This document shows, one piece after another, positions 8,220 to 14,098 of a DNA stretch of 18,149 nt. The position numbers were made by a program, and so were the translations under genes. Below the pieces are notes generated by a model. The model worked only from the letters and a program-made list of their open reading frames with translations. It searched no databases and was not told the DNA's origin. Origin of the DNA: Bacteroidales bacterium (GTDB lineage Bacteria; Bacteroidota; Bacteroidia; Bacteroidales; VadinHA17); assembly GCA_016936695.1 (NCBI GenBank), contig JAFGXK010000078.1, positions 1-18,149 of the forward strand, read 5' to 3'. Position 1 is the first letter of the stretch, and each line of letters opens with the position of its first letter.

Positions 8220-8293
8220 AGCCGATGAAGGGATTCGAACCCCCGACCTGCGGATTACAAATCAGCTGCTCTGGCCAACTGAGCTACATCGGC
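8220..8293 (-). tRNA. tRNA-Thr (anticodon TGT)
   Basis: A 74-nt cloverleaf with a perfect acceptor stem GCCGATG/CATCGGC and D-stem GCTC/GAGC. Anticodon loop TTTGTAA gives anticodon TGT. The anticodon stem GCTGA/TCCGC has a T-C mismatch at position 29-41, and the T-stem GGGGG/CCCTT has two G-T pairs. CCA is not encoded. It is the first RNA after the promoter at 8345-8376 and corresponds by position to thrU of E. coli. Confidence 0.93.
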
Positions 8294-8344
8294 AATTTAA
8301 AGAACGTCCCGACAGGCCATTACATACCCTCCAAAATCGGTTTG

Positions 8345-8376
8345 CAAATGTATGAATTTAAATTTCATTTATCAAA
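8345..8376 (-). promoter_or_regulatory. Primary-sigma promoter of the tRNA-tuf operon
   Basis: On the minus strand TTTG (8373-8376), a 20-bp spacer and TACATTTG (8345-8352) match the Bacteroidota primary-sigma pattern TTTG-N19-21-TAnnTTTG at every defined base. The expected start is near 8338-8341, about 45 nt before tRNA-Thr(TGT). A run of nine As lies just upstream of the -33 box and could act as an UP element (inference). Confidence 0.7.
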
Positions 8377-8384
8377 ATTATCGA

Positions 8385-8407
8385 TTTTTTTTTGAACCGA
8401 TCGGTTC
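8385..8407. repeat. 14-bp palindrome plus A/T tract upstream of tRNA-tuf promoter
   Basis: GAACCGATCGGTTC (8394-8407) is a perfect palindrome that overlaps the last base of the hpf stop codon. It abuts nine Ts on the plus strand (8385-8393). The Ts are on the wrong side for an intrinsic terminator of hpf: after the stem the minus-strand RNA has As. It lies roughly 45-65 bases upstream of the predicted tRNA-tuf transcription start, so a protein-binding site or UP element are alternatives. Function unknown. Confidence 0.45.
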
Positions 8408-8706
8408 TAGGCGCCTCTCTTCTTCTGATTATATTTGGTAATCTGCTTCTTAAGGGCATCAATAGCAAGGTCGGTAGCCTCCTCAAAAGTCTTGCTTTGC
8501 TTTTTGGCAAACATGGGTGCTCCTCTCAGATCAAGCTTGATTTCCGTAATTTTATTCTTACGTTCCTGATCCTTATCAAGCCTCAGGTACACTTCAGCAT
8601 TAACAATTCCTTCACCGAACTGGGTGAGTTTATCCAGTTTCTGATGAACAAAATCAATTAGTTTCTTATCGGCATCAAACCGCACTGAGTGAATCTGAAT
8701 GTTCAT
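8407..8706 (-). CDS. hpf: Ribosome hibernation promoting factor (short form)
   Basis: The HPF/RaiA family binds the 30S subunit across the A and P sites and inactivates ribosomes when growth slows. The 99-residue product has only the N-terminal beta-alpha-beta-beta-beta-alpha domain: MNIQIHSVRFDADKKLIDFV (1-20), a KLDKL helix and AEVYLRL strand, KITEIKLDLRG (about 52-62), then a helix with EEATDLAIDALKKQITKYNQ (about 75-94). The C-terminal dimerisation domain of long HPF is absent. It ends in the basic KKRGA. It lies 30 bp after the xerC-type gene, so it is probably in an operon with rpsU. A perfect Shine-Dalgarno before the ATG is unusual for this phylum. RaiA (YfiA) is a related alternative name; there is no long C-terminal tail to settle it. 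Confidence 0.93.
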   Translation of the reverse strand: MNIQIHSVRFDADKKLIDFVHQKLDKLTQFGEGIVNAEVYLRLDKDQERKNKITEIKLDLRGAPMFAKKQSKTFEEATDLAIDALKKQITKYNQKKRGA

Positions 8707-8712
8707 GGTGGT

Positions 8713-8719
8713 ACCTCCT
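8713..8719 (-). promoter_or_regulatory. Consensus Shine-Dalgarno of hpf
   Basis: AGGAGGT on the minus strand, with seven bases between its last G and the ATG, is a perfect match to the anti-Shine-Dalgarno at ideal spacing. The ribosomal-protein, secE, nusG, xerC, ubiE and other starts in this window have no such element. Confidence 0.85.
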
Positions 8720-8736
8720 GTTTAATTAATTGTTAG

Positions 8737-9624
8737 TTAAGCTCTTGGATGAGACTGTTTATATATTTTCCTAAGCTTCTCAAATGAATTATGGGTATAA
8801 ATCTGAGTAGCTGAAAGGTTGGCATGACCCAAAAATTCCTTTATTGAATTCAGGTCTGCCCCGTGGTTAAGCATATGGGTGGCAAAAGTGTGCCTCAGCA
8901 CATGGGGGCTTTTCTTCTCAATCGTTGTTACCATTTCCAGGTATTTCCGTACTATATTATAAACGTATTTATCATACAACTTGTTCCCCCGGTCATCAAC
9001 AAAAAACCATCCGGAAGGCAGATCCGGAAATCCGGCATTACGCGCCCTTGAATAATCAAGCAGTTTTACGGCAAAATGGCCAACCAAAGGGATGATCCGC
9101 TGCTTGTTTCTTTTACCCGTCACCCTTACTGATGCAGCTGTCAGATCAACATCAGAATTTCTGAGTCCTGTCAGTTCCGCCCTTCTCATTCCTGTGAAAT
9201 AAAGCATTTCTATGATCACCCTGTCCCTTAGTCCTTTAAAGCCATCATCAAACTGACATTCGTCAAGCAGTCTGTCGAGAGCCTTCTCCTCAACAAAAAC
9301 AGGAAGCCTTTTTGCTGTCCTTGGAAGGACAACTTTTTCAAGCGGATCTCCTGTCACCAGACCCTCTTTCCTCAGAAACCTGTAAAAGACTCTGAGCGAC
9401 GAAATTTTTCTGTGAATACTGGAAGGGGAATAACCATTTCCGATAAGAGCTACAATCCAGGACCGAACATCATGGGAAGTAATATCATCCGGATTCCCTG
9501 ACAGGTTTTGCAGCCTTAGGAAACTATCGAACTGATCAAAATCATTTAAATAGGATCTTACAGTATGCGGCGAGTACCGTTTTTCAATCTTAAGAAACTG
9601 TAAGAACGATTCCTTATAATCCAT
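8737..9624 (-). CDS. xerC: Tyrosine recombinase, XerC/XerD type
   Basis: This is a site-specific recombinase of the Xer family, which resolves chromosome dimers at dif. The 295 residues match the normal length. The N-terminal SAM-like core-binding domain covers about residues 1-85 (SPHTVRSYLNDFDQFDSFL). The catalytic domain has every active residue visible: R147 (TGMRRAEL), K171 (TGKRNKQR), H241 and R244 (HVLRHTFATHML), H267 (LGHANL) and the nucleophile Y276 (ATQIYTH). It lies 50 bp after rpsU and 30 bp before hpf. That setting among ribosome genes, rather than next to integrase or phage genes, argues for a housekeeping Xer. XerC versus XerD cannot be decided from the sequence alone. Confidence 0.9.
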   Translation of the reverse strand: MDYKESFLQFLKIEKRYSPHTVRSYLNDFDQFDSFLRLQNLSGNPDDITSHDVRSWIVALIGNGYSPSSIHRKISSLRVFYRFLRKEGLVTGDPLEKVVLPRTAKRLPVFVEEKALDRLLDECQFDDGFKGLRDRVIIEMLYFTGMRRAELTGLRNSDVDLTAASVRVTGKRNKQRIIPLVGHFAVKLLDYSRARNAGFPDLPSGWFFVDDRGNKLYDKYVYNIVRKYLEMVTTIEKKSPHVLRHTFATHMLNHGADLNSIKEFLGHANLSATQIYTHNSFEKLRKIYKQSHPRA

Positions 9625-9650
9625 AAAGGAACCCCCCTGTATGTTATTGT

Positions 9651-9685
9651 AAAAAAAAGAGACAGGATGGCGAATTACTCTTCGC
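9651..9685 (-). terminator. Possible leaky terminator after rpsU
   Basis: On the minus strand GCGAA/TTCGC (9681-9685 with 9670-9674) forms a small stem over the rpsU stop codon. Ten bases later there is a run of eight Ts (9651-9658). The gap between stem and Ts makes it a poor intrinsic terminator. If active, it would let rpsU be made in excess of xerC and hpf. Confidence 0.3.
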
Positions 9686-9866
9686 TCTCCTGCAACTTCT
9701 GGACATACTGTGCCTTCTTTAACTCTTCCCTTCTGCGTACTGAAGGTTTGACGAAAGCCTGACGCGAGCGCAGTTCACGGATCACTCCTGTTTTCTCAAA
9801 TTTCCGTTTGAACTTTTTGAGAGCTCTCTCAATATTTTCGCCTTCTTTTACTGGTACAATGATCAT
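9675..9866 (-). CDS. rpsU: 30S ribosomal protein bS21
   Basis: bS21 is a small basic protein on the 30S platform, next to the 3' end of 16S rRNA. In Bacteroidota it has been shown to help bS18 and bS6 hide the anti-Shine-Dalgarno. The 63-residue product is a full-length S21: MIIVPVKEGENIERALKKFK, then RKFEKTGVIRELRSRQAF and the basic RRREELKKAQ. It starts with ATG at 9866. The leader (ACTGAATTAATATT) has no Shine-Dalgarno. A strong promoter lies just upstream, leaving a leader of only about 20-25 nt. xerC and hpf follow on the same strand. Confidence 0.97.
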   Translation of the reverse strand: MIIVPVKEGENIERALKKFKRKFEKTGVIRELRSRQAFVKPSVRRREELKKAQYVQKLQESEE

Positions 9867-9893
9867 AATATTAATTCAGTTTAAAACGAGGCG

Positions 9894-9924
9894 CAAATTT
9901 AGACACATTAAAAATCTTTTCAAA
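9894..9924 (-). promoter_or_regulatory. Primary-sigma promoter of rpsU
   Basis: TTTG (9921-9924), a 19-bp spacer and TAAATTTG (9894-9901) on the minus strand match the Bacteroidota consensus at all defined bases. The predicted start is near 9888-9890, about 22 nt before the rpsU ATG. The whole 9867-10079 gap has no coding capacity that I can support. It also holds a 10-bp palindrome, CTGCATGCAG (9984-9993), of unknown role. Confidence 0.7.
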
Positions 9925-10017
9925 ACATTAAGGCGACAATTTTATCATTTTATTTGATTTATATTATTTGACATCATAATACTCTGCATGCAGGATCAGA
10001 TCACAATCATGATTTAT

Positions 10018-10049
10018 TAAAGGTACGGTTTCTATTCATTGATGCCAAA
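10018..10049 (-). promoter_or_regulatory. Second, weaker promoter candidate upstream of rpsU
   Basis: TTTG (10046-10049), a 20-bp spacer and TACCTTTA (10018-10025) on the minus strand. The -7 box differs from TAnnTTTG only in the last base. It would give a leader of about 140 nt for rpsU. It may be a chance match in A/T-rich DNA. Confidence 0.3.
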
Positions 10050-10079
10050 TAAAAGAGGTGTTAAAAATTGGTTAAATTA

Positions 10080-10736
10080 TCAATCAAATCCCAGATAAGG
10101 AGTAAGCCTGCGTGCCGTCTCCGCGGAGATGACCCCATTGCTGACAAGCTCGTCGACTCCGTTAATCCTTCCGCTTAATTCCCTGTACTTCAGTATTGCC
10201 GGTACCTCATTCTTTTTAAAATAGGGATGCCTTATAAGGTCGCCGTAGCCGGCGGTATTAATCCTGATCTTTATCACATCAAGCGAGTCGGCAGTTACCC
10301 TGCCCGAAATAAGCACGAAGGTCTCTTCAGGAAGTCCGTATACTTCCCTGAGCTGACCAATGGAGGCATATCCGCCAATAAGTTTTCTGAATTTGATTAT
10401 ACGTGCCGCCAGTATCGGGCCTATACCCGGAAATGCTTCGAGCGATGCTGAGTCGCAGGTATTGAGATCAAGCTGCCTTTGGCGGACTGGTCTTCGCGTT
10501 TGTTCCTGCTCCGACCCTGAGGCAGCAGTCTTGTAAGCCGCCAGGTATACTTCAGTACTGTCCTGTAAAAGCCATTCCTGAGAAACAGGCAGCTCCCTGA
10601 TCGGCATATCATGGATTGGAAAGAGATACCTTATTCCGGTTATTACAACAATCGAAATAAGAAGAATGAAGGTTGACCTTCTTTCTCTCCTGGAATAACC
10701 AAACCAATCCCTGAAGAATTCCCTGAACGGATCCAT
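10080..10736 (-). CDS. Membrane-anchored helix-hairpin-helix protein (ComEA-like domain)
   Basis: A 218-residue protein with a short basic N-terminus (SRRERR, 15-20), one predicted membrane helix (about 21-40) and a linker of low conservation (41-88). Two ComEA-type helix-hairpin-helix repeats follow. The first (about 89-135) is canonical, LDLNTCDSASLEAFPGIGP then an AARIIKFRK helix and the YASIGQLREVYGL tail. The second (about 156-205) starts IKIRINTAGYGDLIRHPYF and lacks the GIG hairpin, so it may have lost DNA contact. Such domains bind DNA without sequence preference; ComEA is the DNA receptor in transformation. Topology suggests the repeats face the periplasm. It follows tamL by 99 bp on the same strand and may be cotranscribed. 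The true role is unknown; competence is only one possibility. Confidence 0.75.
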   Translation of the reverse strand: MDPFREFFRDWFGYSRRERRSTFILLISIVVITGIRYLFPIHDMPIRELPVSQEWLLQDSTEVYLAAYKTAASGSEQEQTRRPVRQRQLDLNTCDSASLEAFPGIGPILAARIIKFRKLIGGYASIGQLREVYGLPEETFVLISGRVTADSLDVIKIRINTAGYGDLIRHPYFKKNEVPAILKYRELSGRINGVDELVSNGVISAETARRLTPYLGFD

Positions 10737-10835
10737 ATAATTTCAAAGCAAGCGAGACAGGGTGCAATATATTAAATCCGGGGGCCAGGTGAAAAAAACT
10801 ACGAAAAAAAATGTACAAGAAACAGGAATTTTGTC

Positions 10836-13181
10836 TCAGAATGGATAGCCGATGCCCAGAACAAATGTAATATCGTCGCCGAAGTCGAAATTCCTGGAGG
10901 CCAGTATCCACTTAGAACCTTCATTTATTGAGGGATCACGGAGTTTGACCCCCATATCAACCCGGGCTGTAACGAAACTGAAGTCGAACCGGAATCCGGT
11001 TCCTGTACCCACCGCTATGTCGTCGATGAACTTGTTGAATCTGAACCTGGCACCCAGACGGGAGGCATCATCATTGAAGGTCCAGATATTACCGGCATCC
11101 ATAAACAAGGCGCCTTCAAGAACCCAGAACAGTTTAAACCTGTATTCCACGTTAGCCTCAAGCTTGATGTCCGCAGTCTGGTTTATGAAGTCGATTGTAT
11201 CCGGAACTTCATAGGAACCGGGGCCAAGGGAGCGTACCTGCCATGCCCTGATACCGTTGGCGCCTCCTCCGAAATACTGCTTCTCGAAGGGTATTGCCCT
11301 CGAGTTGCCGTAGGGGATCCCCACACCTGTGAAAGCTCTGTACACAACCGAGCTGATATCATTTATAATCACGTTGTATCTAATATCGGCATCAAGACGG
11401 ACATACTGGGCAAACGGCTGACCCAGGAAATTGTAGTAGTCATTCTTTTTCTCAGCCCCGGCCAGTTTTCCTGCAGCCGAAAGCATGTTCCCGGCTGCCT
11501 CGGCATTCACCCTCAGAAAGAGGTAATCCCTCGATTTCTGGATCTTCTGATTATTGAAGATAAAGGAATAGTTGCCGCCAAGGATACGTACATCCTTGCA
11601 ACTATTTGAAAGGTATGAGGATACATTGATTAACTTCTGGAAGCTAGTATCAATTTTCATCATGTTCACAAGGTTAAGCTGAAAGGGATTCACAATATGC
11701 GTTCCGTAGTCCCGGGCGGTCCAGCTGTAGCCAAAGGTGGCGTTGGCCATTGTCCTTGTGAAGAAACTGAGATCCTGATAGTTGTAAGCTGCAAGTATGG
11801 TCGTGGTCGGATTCTTTGTTTTTATGAATTCTTCCGGCTTAATAACAGGCATAAGGAACCTGGGAAGCCTCAATGAGGTTTCAGCTCCATATTCCTGGGT
11901 GCTTCTGAGTTTGGTATTTGGCTGCGACATTGCCTCAAAGGCGCCTTTGAGCTTCAGGTTGAACTGCTCTGCACCGCGAAACAGATTCTTGTGCTGGTAA
12001 ACCAGGTTCAGGGCGCCCCCGAAATTACCGGCTGTGTTTGTACCTTCAAGCTCGACATTGAACGATTGCTGGCTAAGCAGGGTTAGCTGGATATGGCAGT
12101 TGAGATACATTGCCTGCCCCGGGTTCTCTTCAGGAGGGTCAGTGTCGTTGAAAAAAATATTTACAAGACGGTAGGTTTTCAAGGTCAGAAGATGGCTCTG
12201 GGTCTGCTCAACATCCACAAGACTATAGTTGGAACCCGGTTTGAGGTAAAGGGATTTGAGTATCAGGTCGTGCCTGACAGAAGGTTTTGAGCCTTCCGTA
12301 ATAAAGTAGAAGCCCTGGTAGTATGTCGTATCGAGTCGTCCTGCATACGATTCACCCTCAGCAAGTACCGGTCTCTGAATATATTCAGGATAGATATAAA
12401 CATTTTTGATCTGATAAACCTGATGAGGACCCTGGGTGATCCTGTTATACTGGTCAATCCTTTGTGCTCTCCTGACCTCATAAAACAGGTTGACCTGCCT
12501 GTTCCCTATAGTGCTGTCGATCCTGAATGAAATATGATCGGTTGAGAATCCGTAAAACCCATGGTTTTTTACAAAACGCTCGAATCGGGTTCGCTCGGCC
12601 TGAAGCAGGTCGACATCATAAGGCTTGCCTCTCTGAATAAGACACGACACAGAATCGAAATTGAATAATGCCCTGATCGTGGTGTCGTCAATTTCATAGA
12701 ATATATTTCTGATTGTATAGGGCGGTCTCAGATTAACATTATAGAATACATCCGATTTTCTCTTCTGTGTCATTACCGAATCGGCAACATCGCTGTCGAA
12801 GTATCCCTTGGAAGCGATGTAATCCTCAAGCTGCTGCCGGCTCTGGTCCTTTGAAAAGCTGTCGAAAATAACAGGTTCCTCCCCTATCCGCCTGAGCCAC
12901 CCGTGAGGCCATTTGGTCTTTTCTATGTTGGAAAGGTTGTACAGCCATAAATGGAACCGGGCGCCAAAAATCTTTTTGTTTGGCTTTTGCTTGATATAAG
13001 GAGAAAGGTCCGTCTTATTCAATCCCTCCCTGTCAATCTCAATGTAATTATTGTTAAGAAGGGTTTCATCCTGCGGAACATATTTGGTCGGATTGCATGA
13101 AAAGATGAGGGGCACAAGGAGAAACAGGAAAAATATTTTCCATCGGTGTAATATATTTTTATTTGATCCGGTTTTTTTCAA
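10836..13181 (-). CDS. tamL: TamL, Omp85-family outer-membrane lipoprotein
   Basis: TamL is the Bacteroidota version of TamA, an outer-membrane barrel protein thought to work with TamB in envelope assembly or lipid transport. A lipoprotein signal is visible: a basic region, the hydrophobic IFFLFLLVPLIFS and then Cys29, in my numbering from a TTG at 13181. POTRA-like segments follow, then a large C-terminal beta-barrel. The Omp85 loop-6 motif is present as GIRAWQVRSLGPG around residue 644, IRAW in place of the more common VRGF. The protein ends VLGIGYPF, a proper barrel signal ending in Phe. There is no ATG; the frame is open to a TTG at 13229, and another TTG lies at 13190. I prefer 13181 because it gives a compact signal peptide downstream of the -7-like box. 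The helix-hairpin-helix gene follows, and an RNA methyltransferase diverges from it. Confidence 0.9.
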   Translation of the reverse strand: MKKTGSNKNILHRWKIFFLFLLVPLIFSCNPTKYVPQDETLLNNNYIEIDREGLNKTDLSPYIKQKPNKKIFGARFHLWLYNLSNIEKTKWPHGWLRRIGEEPVIFDSFSKDQSRQQLEDYIASKGYFDSDVADSVMTQKRKSDVFYNVNLRPPYTIRNIFYEIDDTTIRALFNFDSVSCLIQRGKPYDVDLLQAERTRFERFVKNHGFYGFSTDHISFRIDSTIGNRQVNLFYEVRRAQRIDQYNRITQGPHQVYQIKNVYIYPEYIQRPVLAEGESYAGRLDTTYYQGFYFITEGSKPSVRHDLILKSLYLKPGSNYSLVDVEQTQSHLLTLKTYRLVNIFFNDTDPPEENPGQAMYLNCHIQLTLLSQQSFNVELEGTNTAGNFGGALNLVYQHKNLFRGAEQFNLKLKGAFEAMSQPNTKLRSTQEYGAETSLRLPRFLMPVIKPEEFIKTKNPTTTILAAYNYQDLSFFTRTMANATFGYSWTARDYGTHIVNPFQLNLVNMMKIDTSFQKLINVSSYLSNSCKDVRILGGNYSFIFNNQKIQKSRDYLFLRVNAEAAGNMLSAAGKLAGAEKKNDYYNFLGQPFAQYVRLDADIRYNVIINDISSVVYRAFTGVGIPYGNSRAIPFEKQYFGGGANGIRAWQVRSLGPGSYEVPDTIDFINQTADIKLEANVEYRFKLFWVLEGALFMDAGNIWTFNDDASRLGARFRFNKFIDDIAVGTGTGFRFDFSFVTARVDMGVKLRDPSINEGSKWILASRNFDFGDDITFVLGIGYPF

Positions 13182-13204
13182 AATTTGCAAATCAAAGCCT
13201 GGAG

Positions 13205-13212
13205 CAAATATA
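13205..13212 (-). promoter_or_regulatory. Possible -7 box of tamL
   Basis: TATATTTG on the minus strand fits TAnnTTTG, but no TTTG lies 19-21 bp upstream. The region is A/T-rich (TATATATA run), so chance is likely. If real, transcription would start inside the longest possible tamL frame, supporting a start at 13190 or 13181. Confidence 0.25.
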
Positions 13213-13254
13213 TATATAATAGAAAACAACTATTATCAGGCACAGGCATAATTA

Positions 13255-13283
13255 GTTTCCACAAATATCATACCTGCGGAAAC
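13255..13283. repeat. Inverted repeat between tamL and RNA methyltransferase
   Basis: GTTTCC and GGAAAC (13255-13260, 13278-13283) flank 17 bp in the divergent intergenic region, ending 17 bp before the methyltransferase ATG. It could be an operator or chance; six-base arms are short. No promoter match was found for the plus-strand gene. Confidence 0.25.
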
Positions 13284-13300
13284 ATAAAAACTATTCCGGG

Positions 13301-14071
13301 ATGGTCAGCAGAAATACGATAAAGCATATTCAGTCGCTTCAGAAAAAAAAGGCAAGAGAAGAGGAAAAGCTTTATATAATTGAAGGAGATAAACTGGTAA
13401 GGGAATATCTTGCTGCCGGTCAAAGGCTTAGCCTTCTGGTTGCCAAACCGGAATTCATTTCTTCCCTGGGTCAACGCGACAGGACTCTGATCAGTGAAAT
13501 AGTGCCCGCCTCATATGAAGAACTGAAAAGAGTCAGCAGTCTGACCACCCCCCACAATGCACTGGCAATAGTACATATGCCTGACCAGCCTTCATTTGCA
13601 CCAGACACCCTGCATGGATTGACCATAGCCCTTGAATCCGTACAGGACCCGGGTAACCTGGGTACGATAATAAGGGCTTCAGCATGGTTTGGGATACAAA
13701 ATATAATATGCTCGTCCAATTCGGTCGATGTTTACAATCCGAAGGTGATCCAGGCCTCAATGGGGGCGATCCTGAATGTGGAAGTCCGCTATTCGGAACT
13801 TGACTTTATCCTTGGTGAAGCATTAAAGGCCGGTATGCCTGTGTACGGAACCTTTCTTGAGGGAGAATCAATTTATACGTCGGAGCTTGATGAAAGGGGA
13901 ATAATCCTTTTCGGAAACGAGTCAAAGGGAATATCCGGAAGACTTTCTCCCTTCATTACAAAAAGACTTTTTATACCCAAATATACAGTTTCGGACCACG
14001 GAGTTGAATCTCTCAATATCGGGATGGCGGCATCAGTAGTACTCTCGGAATTTGCAAGAAGAAGATTATAA
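13301..14071 (+). CDS. SpoU/TrmH-family RNA 2'-O-methyltransferase
   Basis: Uses S-adenosylmethionine to methylate a ribose 2'-OH in rRNA or tRNA; the exact target cannot be told from sequence. The 256-residue protein has an N-terminal substrate-binding domain (about 1-100, SRNTIKHIQSLQKKKAREEE) and the knotted SPOUT domain with the three family motifs: motif 1 VQDPGNLGTIIRASAWFG (114-131, with N119 and R125), motif 2 LFGNESKGIS (203-212) and motif 3 SLNIGMAASVVLSEFAR (237-253). This layout is closest to RlmB-like and related 23S rRNA enzymes. The start is ATG at 13301, with no Shine-Dalgarno. It is the only plus-strand gene between tamL and ubiE. Its stop is 27 bp from the convergent end of the FAD oxidoreductase gene, and no terminator is seen between them. 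Confidence 0.92.
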   Translation: MVSRNTIKHIQSLQKKKAREEEKLYIIEGDKLVREYLAAGQRLSLLVAKPEFISSLGQRDRTLISEIVPASYEELKRVSSLTTPHNALAIVHMPDQPSFAPDTLHGLTIALESVQDPGNLGTIIRASAWFGIQNIICSSNSVDVYNPKVIQASMGAILNVEVRYSELDFILGEALKAGMPVYGTFLEGESIYTSELDERGIILFGNESKGISGRLSPFITKRLFIPKYTVSDHGVESLNIGMAASVVLSEFARRRL

Positions 14072-14098
14072 GTTCCCGGGGCGGGCTCACCTTCATCA

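Noticed and set aside
8089..8395. Plus-strand open frames with GFEPTKAS and GIRTPDLRITNQ
   Set aside because: These are antisense translations of tRNA-Tyr and tRNA-Thr(TGT), a well-known source of false proteins.
8385..8407. Intrinsic terminator for hpf
   Set aside because: The palindrome is followed on the minus strand by As, not Ts, and no plus-strand gene ends there.
14072..14098. Bidirectional terminator between the methyltransferase and FAD dehydrogenase
   Set aside because: The 27-bp gap has a CCCGGGG patch but no stem long enough and no T-run in either direction.
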